Below, piece by piece: positions 45,526 to 56,201 of a stretch of 64,000 bases of DNA; the first letter of the stretch is position 1; every line of letters starts with the position of its first letter. The stretch comes from Myrmaecium sp. VS I D KN 1 (taxonomy: Eukaryota; Ascomycota; Dothideomycetes; Valsariales; Valsariaceae). The DNA is taken from assembly GCA_019775845.1 (NCBI GenBank), contig JADQAV010000022.1:944830-1008829 (forward strand), in the 5' to 3' direction. The translations under genes were made by a program, and so were the position numbers. The notes beneath the pieces were generated by a model. The model did no database searches. It saw only the letters and a program-made list of their open reading frames with translations, and had not been told where the DNA came from.

Positions 45526-46038
45526 TGTATACCCTGTCCTCAGCACTTCCTTCAAGCTTCGTTGCAGGTCAGCTGTGAAGTGAAGGGTCAGAGAAAGAAT
45601 TCCACGATGAACGCGACAAAAAAGTGATCTGTGAAAAAGGAGTGACGAGAATGGTAGGCAGACCGCGCAAGGAGTTTGAGGCCACGAAACAAGGGTGATA
45701 GGTATCGCGAGTTTTCTAGGGTCTCAGATCGCAGTGACGCCAGCTTTCAGGGATGCAGTTGGAAAGCCACTGGGGCTCGACCTTCGGCCGGGAAACCAAC
45801 CGTGTATCTCCCGGTCTGCGCCACAGGTGGCTGAAACGGGCATGCCAAGCGGGCAGCGATGATTGAACACCAAGCTCGCCAACATCACCGCATCAACCTT
45901 GACACCATTCCCTTCCTCGCTCTTATCATAAACTCGACCTCCTAGACGTCACCCGGCTCGCTTCTGCACTGACACTCTCCGACTCCGGCACCTCACATAT
46001 CCGTTCCATCCTCCAGACCTCCCCCCACATAGTTCGAG
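45526..46038. promoter_or_regulatory. Shared region between SAC1 and RAB5 genes
   Basis: 513 bp between diverging ATGs. A C/T-rich stretch (about 45905-46030) precedes the RAB5 ATG and looks like a fungal transcription start region. There is no clear TATA box. Confidence 0.6.
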
Positions 46039-46952
46039 ATGGCGGCCGTACAGCATAAAGGCGGACGCCCCGGCGGTTCGCGGTTTGCGCAGTTCAAGCT
46101 CGTGCTTCTTGGTAAGCGGGTACCTTCATTCATGCTCAGGATTCGACTTTGTGCTAACAACATATGTACAGGCGAGTCCGCCGTAGGAAAGGTCCGTTTC
46201 ACACAGCCATATATACTTGAGCCCTGCTGAACATACACGTACTGATAACTTGCCCAGAGTTCACTCGTGCTACGATTCGTCAAAGTATGTTCAACCAACC
46301 GCGTATCCTTCCCACTATATGAGGTAGCTCGCTCACACCTAGCCTCAGGACCAATTCGATGATTATCGAGAGTCCACCATTGGCGCGGCGTTCCTTACCC
46401 AGACTATTGCGCTCGATGAGAACACTACGGTCAAGTTCGAGATCTGGGATACTGCCGGACAAGAGCGCTACAAGTCGTTGGCACCCATGTATTACCGAAA
46501 TGCCAACTGCGCTGTGGTTGTATACGATATCACACAAGCTGTAAAGCACCACCCCAACTCCGCTATCTCCGAAGCTTTCCACTAACACATCCTCGCAGTC
46601 CTCGCTCGACAAAGCCAAGTCCTGGGTGAAAGAACTTCAGCGCCAGGCTAATGAGAATATTATCATTGCCTTGGCAGGCAATAAGTTGGATCTCGTTACT
46701 GAAAGCCCTGACAAACGCGCCATAAGCACCGCCGACGCAGAACAGTACGCAAAGGAAGCTGGTCTCCTTTTCTTCGAAACCTCCGCAAAGACCGCCGAAA
46801 ACGTCCGCGAACTCTTCACTGCCATCGCCAAAAAGCTTCCCCTTGACCAAGCTGGTCCCCGTAATATCCGTGGTGCGCCAGGCCAGCGACAAGGCGTCAA
46901 CCTTAATCCCCAGGGTGCGGCCCAGCAGAACGCGGCCGGTTGCAACTGTTAG
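46039..46952 (+). CDS. vps21: Rab5-type GTPase (Vps21/Ypt51)
   Basis: A small GTPase of early endosomes, governing fusion and PI3-kinase recruitment. Exons are 46039-46111, 46172-46191, 46258-46284, 46349-46540 and 46599-46952, giving 221 aa. Exons 2 and 3 are only 20 and 27 nt and together encode part of the P-loop ([16 protein letters not shown]). The switch I segment [21 protein letters not shown] and ETSAK are all present and of Rab5 type. The C-terminus ends GCNC, a CxC double-geranylgeranyl signal. The start ATG (AGATGGCGG) gives the usual short basic extension before the GTPase fold. Confidence 0.97.
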
Positions 46953-47571
46953 ATGTGACGATCGCAGGAGATATCTAGTAGTTCTTGAGTGGATATGAGG
47001 ACTGCTATCTCTCTTCTCTGTCATCCTGGCGTGCTGCCTCTGAAGATGATGCATTGCAGATACCTTCGACATATTGGCTTATCTTATCTTCGTCCGGGTT
47101 TCGATACGCTCGATGCCTGCTCGGTCAACGAGTGGGATGCCGGGGCACCTTTCACGGCTTTCATGGTGCTTGAAGGGGTGGAGAACAGTCAAGTTCGCCC
47201 CTTTTCTGGCAACGTAAAGCTCTTCTTGACTAAACCGCCTTTTAAACGTGTGGGACTGTCTTTTCATACCGGTGTTGGTGTATTAAGGCGTCCGCTATGA
47301 TGATTCTTGGCTTTTTTCTTTTACTAGGGAGACGTTTTGCTACTTCCACTCTCTGTCTCTTCTTCTCGGAAACTTTTAACCTGCGGAATGCTTTAAGAGT
47401 AAATGCCGAATATAAATCTAATGATACTACCCTTCTCGTGGGGCAGTCATGTGCCTACATTCCATCTGACTAGAAAACAGTTGTGAGATGCAGGCGGGAA
47501 TCGTGTTGAATCGATGTACATCATTTTGGCCTCCATGTGCAGCCATGCAAACAAGCGATACGAAGTTTCCT
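46953..47571. other. Convergent 3' flanks of RAB5 and FPGS
   Basis: 619 bp between converging stop codons. Short frames occur but none is conserved-looking. AT content rises near 47290-47440, where 3' ends are expected. Confidence 0.6.
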
Positions 47572-49200
47572 TTACAACCCTGAGCTTCCACTTTCAAGAA
47601 CCTCCAATGCGCCACCCACAAGATGTAAACTCCCCGTGATCAACGCCATAGCCTCCCTGCCCTGGCCCTGCTCCCGTGCAATCCGCCTAGCCTCGCTAAC
47701 CGCCTCCTCGATCGTCCTCACCACCTTGACTTCAGCCTTGGGATCCAGCTCCGCCCAGGTTCCCGCCAGCGCACGCTGCACGGCCAAGGAGTCGACATCC
47801 GCGGCGTTGTCGTTCACGCTGACGAGGTCGGGCTTGTATCCACTCTCGGCGAAGGTGAGGTTGGTGGTGAATATCGCGTGGGTGAAGGGGCCCTGATTGC
47901 TGGACGCGGTCTCGGGAAGGGCGGCCTGAAGCGTGGTGTACAGGGCGCGGGCGAGCGCAGAGGCGTCCCGGGTTTGCTGGTTGAAGATGAGGATGCGCGG
48001 GGCGTCGGCGTTGGATTGAGCGGCGAGAATCTGCTCGGCGAACCACTTGCCGGCCATGGCGATGCTGTCGAGCGTGTGGCCGCCATCGATGTGCCAAGCA
48101 ACCCCTGCTTCTCGGCGGACTTCGCACCGGCCCGGCCAGCGGACGGTTTCGAGGCCGCGGCGGAATTCGGCAGGAAGGGGGATGGAGGGATTAGTAGTGG
48201 GGTCGGGGATATCAGTGTGGCCGAGCGAGCGGAGGTGGGCAGCCGCAACTGCAATGGCCAGGCTCGCGTTGGTTTTCTGGAAGTCGGCAGAGAGACCGAG
48301 GGGGATACTGTCGAGTTCAGGATGGCGGGGAACTATGTGGAGTTGCACGTTGCGCTCCGCCGCGCGTTGTTTGAGGACTTCTATAGCTTCATCGGGTTGA
48401 GGAGCGCTGAAGGCGACGGCGCCCGGTTTGAAGATGCCTGCCTTATGCCATGCGATCTCAGGGAGCGTAGAGCCGAGAACCGCGGTATGATCGATACCAA
48501 GAGAGGTTACGGCTGTTACAGTGGGCGACACGATGATGTTGGTGCTGTCGTATTCGCCTCCGATGCCGCATTCAATGACGGCAGTGTCTACGTTCTCCTG
48601 GAGGTAGGCATGGAAGGCCATCAAGGTCAAGTAACGGAAGTACACTGGCTTGCTTGATGGTTCGTCTGCGGGCTTGCCCTCCGCTTTTGCTGCGGCCTCA
48701 AGGCGGTTCCATATCTCAAAGAAGTACTTGGCAAACTGAGCTTCGGAGATCGGCTCATTGTTGATCTGTATACGCTCGCGGACGAAGCGAAGATGGGGAG
48801 AGGTGTACAGCCCAATCTTGCGAAGCTTTGGGTTCTGCTGATCGGGCGAAGGTAGATATTGCGCAAGAATGGACGCAATGAAGGCGCTGGTGGAGCCTTT
48901 CCCCTTCGTCCCGGCTATATGAATCGGCTTCAACTTGTCGAACTCTTCAGGCTGTCAACTGTAAGCTGAGGTTCAGCATTGATAAGGTGGTGAGCCGCAC
49001 ACCTCATGTCCAGACTTTCGGCACCATTCGATCATCTCTGGGATGGCCAATTTATTCATGCCTTTCCCGGACTTTCGAATGGCATCTACAATAGAGAAAT
49101 TCGATTGCAGCGTATTCAGTGCTGCCACCGCAGCCTACTCTCGATTAGTAACGTAATTGTGAGTCGCTGACAGCTGTCTTACATTATAGTCACGCTCCAT
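47572..49200 (-). CDS. met7: Folylpolyglutamate synthase
   Basis: Adds glutamate residues to folates so that they are retained and used in cytosol and mitochondria. Exons are 49200-49183 (18 nt), 49134-49003 and 48951-47572, in phase, 509 aa. The N-terminus (AAVAALNTLQSNFSIVDAIR) leads to the ATP loop HIAGTKGKGST (61-71). TSPHLRFVRERI, PVYFRYLTLMAFH and ECGIGGEYDSTNI follow; these are closer to FPGS than to dihydrofolate synthase. Next come SLGIDHTAVLGSTLPEIAWHKAGIFKP-like residues, the second-domain motif IDGGHTLDSI and FNQQTRD. The six-codon first exon is set by the ATG and a 48-nt intron. It has no obvious presequence; a mitochondrial form is not evident here. Confidence 0.95.
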
Positions 49201-49747
49201 GGTTGTCAACTTATGAAAGGAGCGAGCGCCCTGGACTGAGTTGAGACGGAGGCGGAAAATTCGAGCTACGAACATGAGCTCATAGCCAATAGTCAAGGAA
49301 ATATATATTATGATATATGTAAGCTGTTGAGGGTCGGCTTCGACCTCAAGATCCGATGTCGCTTTTCCTTGGCGAGGATTTATCGATAACGACTCGTGCT
49401 CGGATTTTAGAATTGTGTAAGCGCCGATGTGTACACTGATGGATCTTGAGGCCGATTCTTGCAGCCCGGATTGGTTTTGGGTCTCATTTCCAGCACTCTC
49501 ATTGCTATAGTCACGGGACCTTATATAGTAGATGAGTAGGTGTAAGACTGGCCAAGGACAGGACGATAACCATATTTCCAGGTTATTATTGAAGCAGCAT
49601 ATTCTCGCGTCTACACACCCAGATACTGGGTTGTGAACTGCCTTATTCCCTAATATCATTCAATACTTGCGTAGCAGTTGGAGGGTACAACTTGGCCTTG
49701 ATAACTTTCGGCGCCGCTTTCTCGGAAGAAATTCTTCAAAGCTTATA
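49201..49747. other. Intergenic, FPGS promoter
   Basis: 547 bp between the FPGS ATG and the stop of the CX9C gene. Minus-strand frames overlapping it are chance continuations of non-coding DNA. No gene is supported. Confidence 0.6.
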
Positions 49748-50800
49748 CTACTTCCAACCCCACCATCTTTTAATGGTATCACCAACAGTCTCCTTGCCGG
49801 CTTCCCTACGCTTGTGTCTCGCTTCTGCCTCTATGTCAAGTGCTTCCATATACTTCTTCCCGTACGTCTGCGCAGCCTTTCTCTCCGCTTCAATGATCTT
49901 GATCTCCAGCGCTCTTTCTGCGCCTTGATACTTGTTTATTCGCTCCTCGTATGCTTTTTGTATATGAGGGGGTACATTCCATTTTGGCATTGAGGCCTCC
50001 GTTGATTTTTCGGTAGATGGAGAGGTTGCAGATAATGCCTCCTTCGGCGATGAAGCTGCGGGCGTTTGGCCAGCCATCGCCGCAGATATGTTCTCCTTCG
50101 TCAATATTGTCTTAGGTGGAGCCTCTGCTTTGGCGTCGTCCGGCGACTTCTGTTCCGTCGATGCCTTCGCCTCACTCATTCTCTTCTCTTCCTTCTCTTC
50201 CTCGATCATTTGGTGATATAGTTTATCCGCGTGCATCTGTAACCTCTCTTCCCTCTCTGATCCTCTCTCTGTAGTCAAGAATCCCAAGGCTGCGAGAAAT
50301 TTCCCTTGTAATGCGATACACCTATTCAAGGTTTGGGTTTCCTCGTGACACATCGTCATCTTAGCCGAGACGCTGCCGTTTTTGTAGCAGTCGCGAACTG
50401 CCCATTGCTCGAGGGCACAGTTCTCCATTGCCTTTTCCGTTATGTCCTTCTTCCGGTTGTTGTATTCTCTTATCACGTCGTTCATCTTTTCTGACTCGGA
50501 CTTGTTTGCCTCTTCTATCTGAGCTAACGGCTTATATGTTTTCCAAAGGTGCGCATATCGACCGTCTTGGTAGAGCGACTGGGGCGGGACTGAGGGTTTG
50601 GAGGATTCGGATGTTTCGACTTGCCGCGTCGGGGCGGGCCGCGCATCGTGTGAGCTCTCGTGGGGCTTTTGGGGTGGTGACGGAATCGATGTTGAAACTT
50701 TGGGTTGGGCTTCTTTGTTTAGAAACTCCCGGAGCTGGGGATCAAGCTTGCTTAAAGAGTCCGGCTCTTTGCTGTCAGATGAACCCCATAACCAGCTCAT
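49748..50800 (-). CDS. Twin CX9C-motif protein, function unknown
   Basis: A single-exon gene of 350 aa. I take the ATG at 50800 (MSWLWG); the frame is open nine codons further but only from TTG. The centre holds an exact twin CX9C unit: C128-x9-C138 and C151-x9-C161, separated by 12 residues, as in helix-hairpin-helix proteins oxidised by Mia40 in the mitochondrial intermembrane space. It differs from small CX9C proteins in its long flanks: a Pro/Ser-rich N-terminal 100 residues, and about 190 C-terminal residues with charged helices ending in RWWGWK. The Trp-rich ends could touch membranes. A mitochondrial place is inferred from the motif only; I do not recognise the family. It is divergent from the Ame1 gene across 246 bp. 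Confidence 0.85.
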   Translation of the reverse strand: MSWLWGSSDSKEPDSLSKLDPQLREFLNKEAQPKVSTSIPSPPQKPHESSHDARPAPTRQVETSESSKPSVPPQSLYQDGRYAHLWKTYKPLAQIEEANKSESEKMNDVIREYNNRKKDITEKAMENCALEQWAVRDCYKNGSVSAKMTMCHEETQTLNRCIALQGKFLAALGFLTTERGSEREERLQMHADKLYHQMIEEEKEEKRMSEAKASTEQKSPDDAKAEAPPKTILTKENISAAMAGQTPAASSPKEALSATSPSTEKSTEASMPKWNVPPHIQKAYEERINKYQGAERALEIKIIEAERKAAQTYGKKYMEALDIEAEARHKRREAGKETVGDTIKRWWGWK

Positions 50801-51046
50801 TGTAACTCCGTTCTGGGAATCTTGCAAACGTATTGATGGGTCGTTTCACAAGATAATTGTCGGGTGGATCAATGTTGAATCTCCGCATGTCGGAAGCTCC
50901 AGCTTCCCCCGCGCGGACCGTCGGAGCTCCCCACGGGGATGGAACAATAAGAAGCCGACCTGGTGTTGCACCTCGGGCGGGCGGCTCTCAAAACAACACG
51001 TCCCGCGCAACCAAGATCAACCACACAAAGGGGTGTTGCGGTGCAA
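50801..51046. promoter_or_regulatory. Shared region between CX9C and Ame1 genes
   Basis: 246 bp between diverging ATGs, the shortest such interval in the window. Both core promoters must lie here. No TATA or ACGCGT box is visible. Confidence 0.6.
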
Positions 51047-53404
51047 ATGGCACCCAATGGTAAAATTGGAAGCTCCTTCTCTCAGCTTTGACTATTTGCT
51101 AATGTTTTCGTGTAGATAGAGCCGAAAGGCGTCTAATGCGCCAGCGAGGCGCTGGGTATGACGAGCTCCTAAGCTCCTCAGCTGAACGGAAGCTGACTTG
51201 AATATAGCGCGCGTGACTTGGGAAATGTAAATTTCGGCTTTACGTTCGGCGCTCTTGCCCCTCTCGCGCCTCGAAACTCATCGCGGCGGACACCGCAACC
51301 CCTTCCTTCACGTCTCTCATCCCGTCGAAGCCGGACCCCCAACACCGAAAGGCAACGATCCACGAAGAAACCGAAGGCGACTGAAGAACCCGGCACAGCG
51401 CGGTCAACTCGCTCAAGGGGTAGACGTAGCACATCGGTCACTGCCCCCACAAGTAATCGGCAAACGCGCGCATCGAGCAAAGCCAGCCCGAAAGTGATAG
51501 AGACGCCGTCAGGGTTCAAGAGGAAGAGAACTGGCCCGAACCAGCAGGATGGTCTGGAGTCCGATCAAGATGAGCTAGAAATAGATGATGCGAGTCATCG
51601 GGCCTCAACGAAGAAACGGAAGACGATCGCAAGTGGACCCGCGCCGCCGCCGCGAAGGTTAACAGGAACTCCGAGAAACCAAGAGGACGATGCGGATGAC
51701 CTAGGTCAAGAAAGTGAGAAGCACATGCTCTCTGGCGGGAAATCACAATCTGGATCCCGGACATCGTTAGCTACAGCTCCTAGTGAAACGACCACGCCGA
51801 CGGTCGCGCCAAGGGGGGTTGTCGGGGCTCGGCCGAGCATCACGAATGATGCCGCACTTGATGCAATGGCGAACAGTCTCGCCGGTACTATAGCGCAGCA
51901 GGTTGGCGCTCTGTTTCGAGCACCCCAGCCTCTGCCCTCGAGGCAAAAGGTTACGGCTCGGACTCCTGGAAAACTACTGCAACCTGGGCGAGATACCGCT
52001 CAGCAGGCGGCAGAAGATAGTGCGGATGAGTTGTCGCCATCGCATCATAGAAGTCAACCCGGAGAAGCAACACGACTGAAGTCTACACCAATGACGAAAG
52101 ATTTAGGAGTATTGGATGAGTTATCTCCAGCCAGGCCTGAGCGATCTACGCGTAAAGATGGACATGCCCGGCCTAGCAAACGTACAACACACGAAACCGT
52201 CCGAGATGATGCACAAGATGAGTTATCGCCTGGACAACACGAGCAGCCGACGAAGACTCTCCCTCGGCACAAGGTTATCGGAACCAGAACACGTACAAAT
52301 GACCCGGAGGAGAATGAAATGGACGAGCTCTCACCAGCTCAACATGACCGCCATGGTCGTACTTCGGCGCGGAATAAACATATCGAACGCAAAGTGCCCA
52401 GAATACCTCGGGAGCAAGTGGAAGAAGCCGAGTCATCTTCAGGCCGCCCCGGAGATCGGCAGAGCAAACCGAAAACAGCTGTTCCAGAACCAGAATCTGC
52501 AGGCTCGGATGATGAAATCTCAGAAGCCACCCCCCTCCCTACGCCACGACGCAGAAAACCTTCAGGCAACTCTTCTTCACGTGTGCAGGCACGCCGACCG
52601 GCTCACCTTGCGAAGTCAAAAATCCGAGATCGTGCTGGCGCAACCCGGTCCACATCTCCGCCGACCAGGCGTCGCAAGCGCAACCCGGAGTCCTCCATCC
52701 CTATTACTGTCTATCGGCTCTTCCGTTCCCGCAACAGAAGAGGAGCTCAGGAGGATGATACTGACCTCGATCCGTTACAAGTTTCTGGTGGAGCTGCGCA
52801 CACATCCATTGCAGGCGTTAATGCCGTCGACGTCTTCGCGCAAATCACTCATGAAATTCTAGACCGGCAGGCGACCAGGCTCCGGGAACAGGCGTTGGGC
52901 CAGCCTCAGGGTTCAGCGAAGCGCGGGGAGCTCAAACGCAAGCGAATCGTTGTACAATCTTTTGGAAAGAGGCTTGCGGACCGGTTGTTCGAGTTGACGG
53001 AGGCAGCGGACGCCGGCGTGGCACTGAAGAAGCAGCTTAAGGCTGTGCTGAAGGAGAAAGTGAGGCTGAGGGAAGAGCTCCTATCGGTGAGGAGGCAGAG
53101 AGATGAGGTGGCTTTCAGGATGGATGAAGTCAGGAGAGAGCATAAGGAGAAGGTAGACACGGCTAGGGCAAGGGACGAGGCCAATGAGGTCTTCTGGGAT
53201 GTGGAAGTTGCGATACAACGAGGCAAGGACAAAGCCAAGGATGAGGGCCGAGAGGACGAAGGGCCTGCGGTGGGGCTGGAGATGTTGCTGGACACGGTGG
53301 CCCAGGACGTCAGTTCTAAAGATGGAGGGGGCTTGCTGGCAAAGGTCAAGCATTTCAATGGCTTCTTGGAGAAAGCTGCTGGCGTCTTTGAGGGAAGGGT
53401 TTGA
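51047..53404 (+). CDS. ame1: Inner kinetochore protein Ame1 (CENP-U, COMA complex)
   Basis: Ame1/CENP-U links centromeric chromatin to the Mis12/Mtw1 complex. The large frame from 51218 has no ATG near its start. Two small upstream exons solve this: 51047-51059 (13 nt) and 51116-51155 (40 nt), then 51208-53404, in agreeing phase, 749 aa. The resulting N-terminus reads MAPNDRAERRLMRQRGAGAR, then NFGFTFG. The RxxRLRG-like part resembles the Mtw1-binding tip of yeast Ame1. A long basic, disordered middle carries four DELSP motifs (Asp at 291, 321, 355 and 390). The C-terminal third has SIPITVYRL, then VNAVDVFAQITHEILDRQ, and coiled-coil helices, as in fungal CENP-U proteins. Family assignment is from pattern memory and not certain. 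Confidence 0.82.
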
Positions 53405-56145
53405 ACGAAGCCGCATTCTTGGGAGTATACGTCATTGGATGGGCTATTGCTGATGATTCAGGGGGTTTTTAGGCGGTGGGCAAATTGTTATATACCCCCT
53501 CTATGTCATTGATTTCGTTGAGGTATTCATCGGTTTGGTGTTGGGGCGTGGGAGTTGTTCTCTGTCGTCTTCCACATTCCTACCAGGTACCTTACCTTAC
53601 CCTCGTGTAAGGCTGTCGGCGCCACTTTATCCGGCCCGGCCGCTATCAAAGGTTATTTCGACGTTCTATTGCTTCTTTGATTTTCCAACTCCTCTTCTTA
53701 ATCGATTTCCAAGCTGCTCGCCTTACGACAGCCAGTCTCACAACAGCTTCGCCAGGCCGAGCCGCATTCGGAGGCGTCTGCATATTCAGGGAGCTGAGCG
53801 CCGCCATCCAGTCTTACTCCATGTCTGACTAATCATTTGAAAATTGCAGTGACCAGGCTTCTCGAGGATTTCGAAGGTGATTGGCCCTCTGTTAGCCCCG
53901 CATACCAAGTTAGAATCCCAGCCTTGTGCAGCGAATTGGGCTGGTACGGGCTTGGCTGTCCAGGATCTCAGCGACCCGAGGAGATGGATGCTGATGGGAT
54001 GATCACTACTACGACCCAGCCCCCAAGGGGGAGAGAGATATGGGTACCGTCATCCAGTCCATCGAGTTGGCGAGGAATGCAGGGCACCATCGATCCTCTC
54101 CTCTCTTCAGTCTTAGCGAAAGGGGAGCCTGCCTGACGAGAGAATAACCTGACCCATGCGAACAAGATTGGAACAAAAGCCTCTGACAACCCGAGGCGCA
54201 TGAGGAGATGAAGAAGCGAGGGCGTTGCGCATGCAGGGACAACCAAGAACAGCCATGCCGAACCTTCTGTCACTCCAGCTCAAACCGGGAGAGTACGCGT
54301 AATCCTGTTGCCCGGGGGGCTAATGGGCAGGAACGGGTGAAGAACAGAGGATGCAGCCCGTTTATTCACTGCAGGTTGTGAGAACTTGCAGATTGGGAAC
54401 CGCAATGCAAAATACCCATCCCACAATCCGCCCCCTTCACATGGGAGCAATCAAGCACCCATCGCGCTAGGTCATCATGCGCCACAACCTCGGCATTGCC
54501 GACCTGTCTGCACTAGCCATACAGAGTCACACAGCGGCTAACAGGTTCCATGAAGCAAGTCACGGCACATAGCCAACCGTTATGACACAAACGTAAGCGC
54601 CTGGACTTTCAACGAGCCCGTAGGAAGGAAGACGGGTGACTGAAAAAACAACGCCTTGCAACAATTCGCTTCCTTCTACGAGAGCAAATTCTCTTCAGCC
54701 CATCTCGTAATGACGAGATATCCCATCCGATAACCCAACGACGCCCGCCCCAGCTGACTGACATCCCCGCTAAAAAACTTCCTCAGGCTATCCCGAAAGG
54801 ACTCAAACCAGCATGACCTGCACGGCCTGTCTCTCTGCCTGTCTGCCTACCTGCCTGCTCACCAGCGATCCGGCACGCATGCATCGCATACCGCATTAGC
54901 GTGCAGAACTGCACAGTCGCAGATGGGGATCGCTACTGGTGCCGTTCTTTTCTTTTTCCTTTCGCCATTTCTCTCCTCTTCCTTAGGTCAAAAAATCACA
55001 TCTGCGTCGTTCGCGAGCCAATGGAGAGGGAAGGAGGCGGCAACGCCTCTTCTCTGCGTCCCCCTTTCACCCCGCCTCCCTAAAACCCAAAGGCAAAGCA
55101 GATCTACACTCCTGCCCGATGTCCCATCGCGACAAGCGGGGTGAGAAAGAGGGGTAAGAGAGGAAGAAAGGAGGAGGGGCCTCAACGGGGACTTCGCCAT
55201 ACGTGCGCTCGCGCGTTGCTGTATGTGCTTGATCCTAAGGGCGAGCTTGTCACATGCCGGCATGCCAAGGCTGGGCCAGGTTCTTTCTTTTGTTCTTCCT
55301 GTCTTTCTTTCCTTTCCTCAGTACGGTCCAGCAGCTACTCGTACTCTATCCTCCAGTACCGCATTGGGTTGCTGGAGAGAGTTTTCCTTTTGCTCGAATG
55401 CAGTAAGCAGGCTTCGTCGAGCTGGGCAGGCGGTCATCCTCAATGGCCCGGTTGCGTCCGCCTCACGGATCTATCTGTCTGTCTGTCCCCTTTCGTTCGA
55501 TGAGACAACCGAAGAGTACATCACTCCGCGGAAGTGAAGCGGTCACCAGACTACCTAGGACATCCAGACCGTCGGTAGATCATCACATACCCACTGGATG
55601 CGGACGGGGAGGCGGGGTTGGTCATTGTTCTATAGCACCTACTGTATGTGGAGTTAGTCAACGCAATTCCAAGCAACACCGCGTGACAGCCGACGCTATC
55701 GTGTCGTGACTGGTCTTCTTGTCGAGCAACGGGGCGAAGAAGGTGCACGTTTTTGATCCTAGAGGGCCCGACCTATACGCACTTCGGCGGCGGCGAGGTA
55801 TGGGGCACCGGTGGCATCACGTCCTACTCAAGGAGTGATCACCATGCTTTTCATCTCAGGTCAGAGCGAGCGGCGGCGACTACGGCTGGTCGATCGGCCC
55901 GTTCCATGGCCTGTTTCTTGTATCCGGCACTGGCAGGGGGGATGGCGTTCTTCTCTTGCATTTAGGGAAAAGAGAGAAGAAGAGAAGTGACTAGGTTTCT
56001 CCGTCGTAGATCGTTACGGAGTGATGGCGATGTTTCCCAAATGCCAAAGTGAGGCGGACTGGCACATATGGATAGCGGTTCCAGGCCTGGTGTACCTATT
56101 GTATGGTATGAACTCCAAAGAGAGCGTATGGAGGAAGTGAAAGGG

Positions 56146-56201
56146 AGCTCGCTCGCTCGCTCGCTAGTAGGTAGCTAGGTAGCTCGGTGGCTAGGTAGCT
56201 A
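56146..56201 (+). repeat. GCTC and TAGG/TAGC simple repeats
   Basis: A (GCTC)n run of about five units passes into TAGGTAGC-type units, in the middle of the gene-free gap. Confidence 0.8.
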
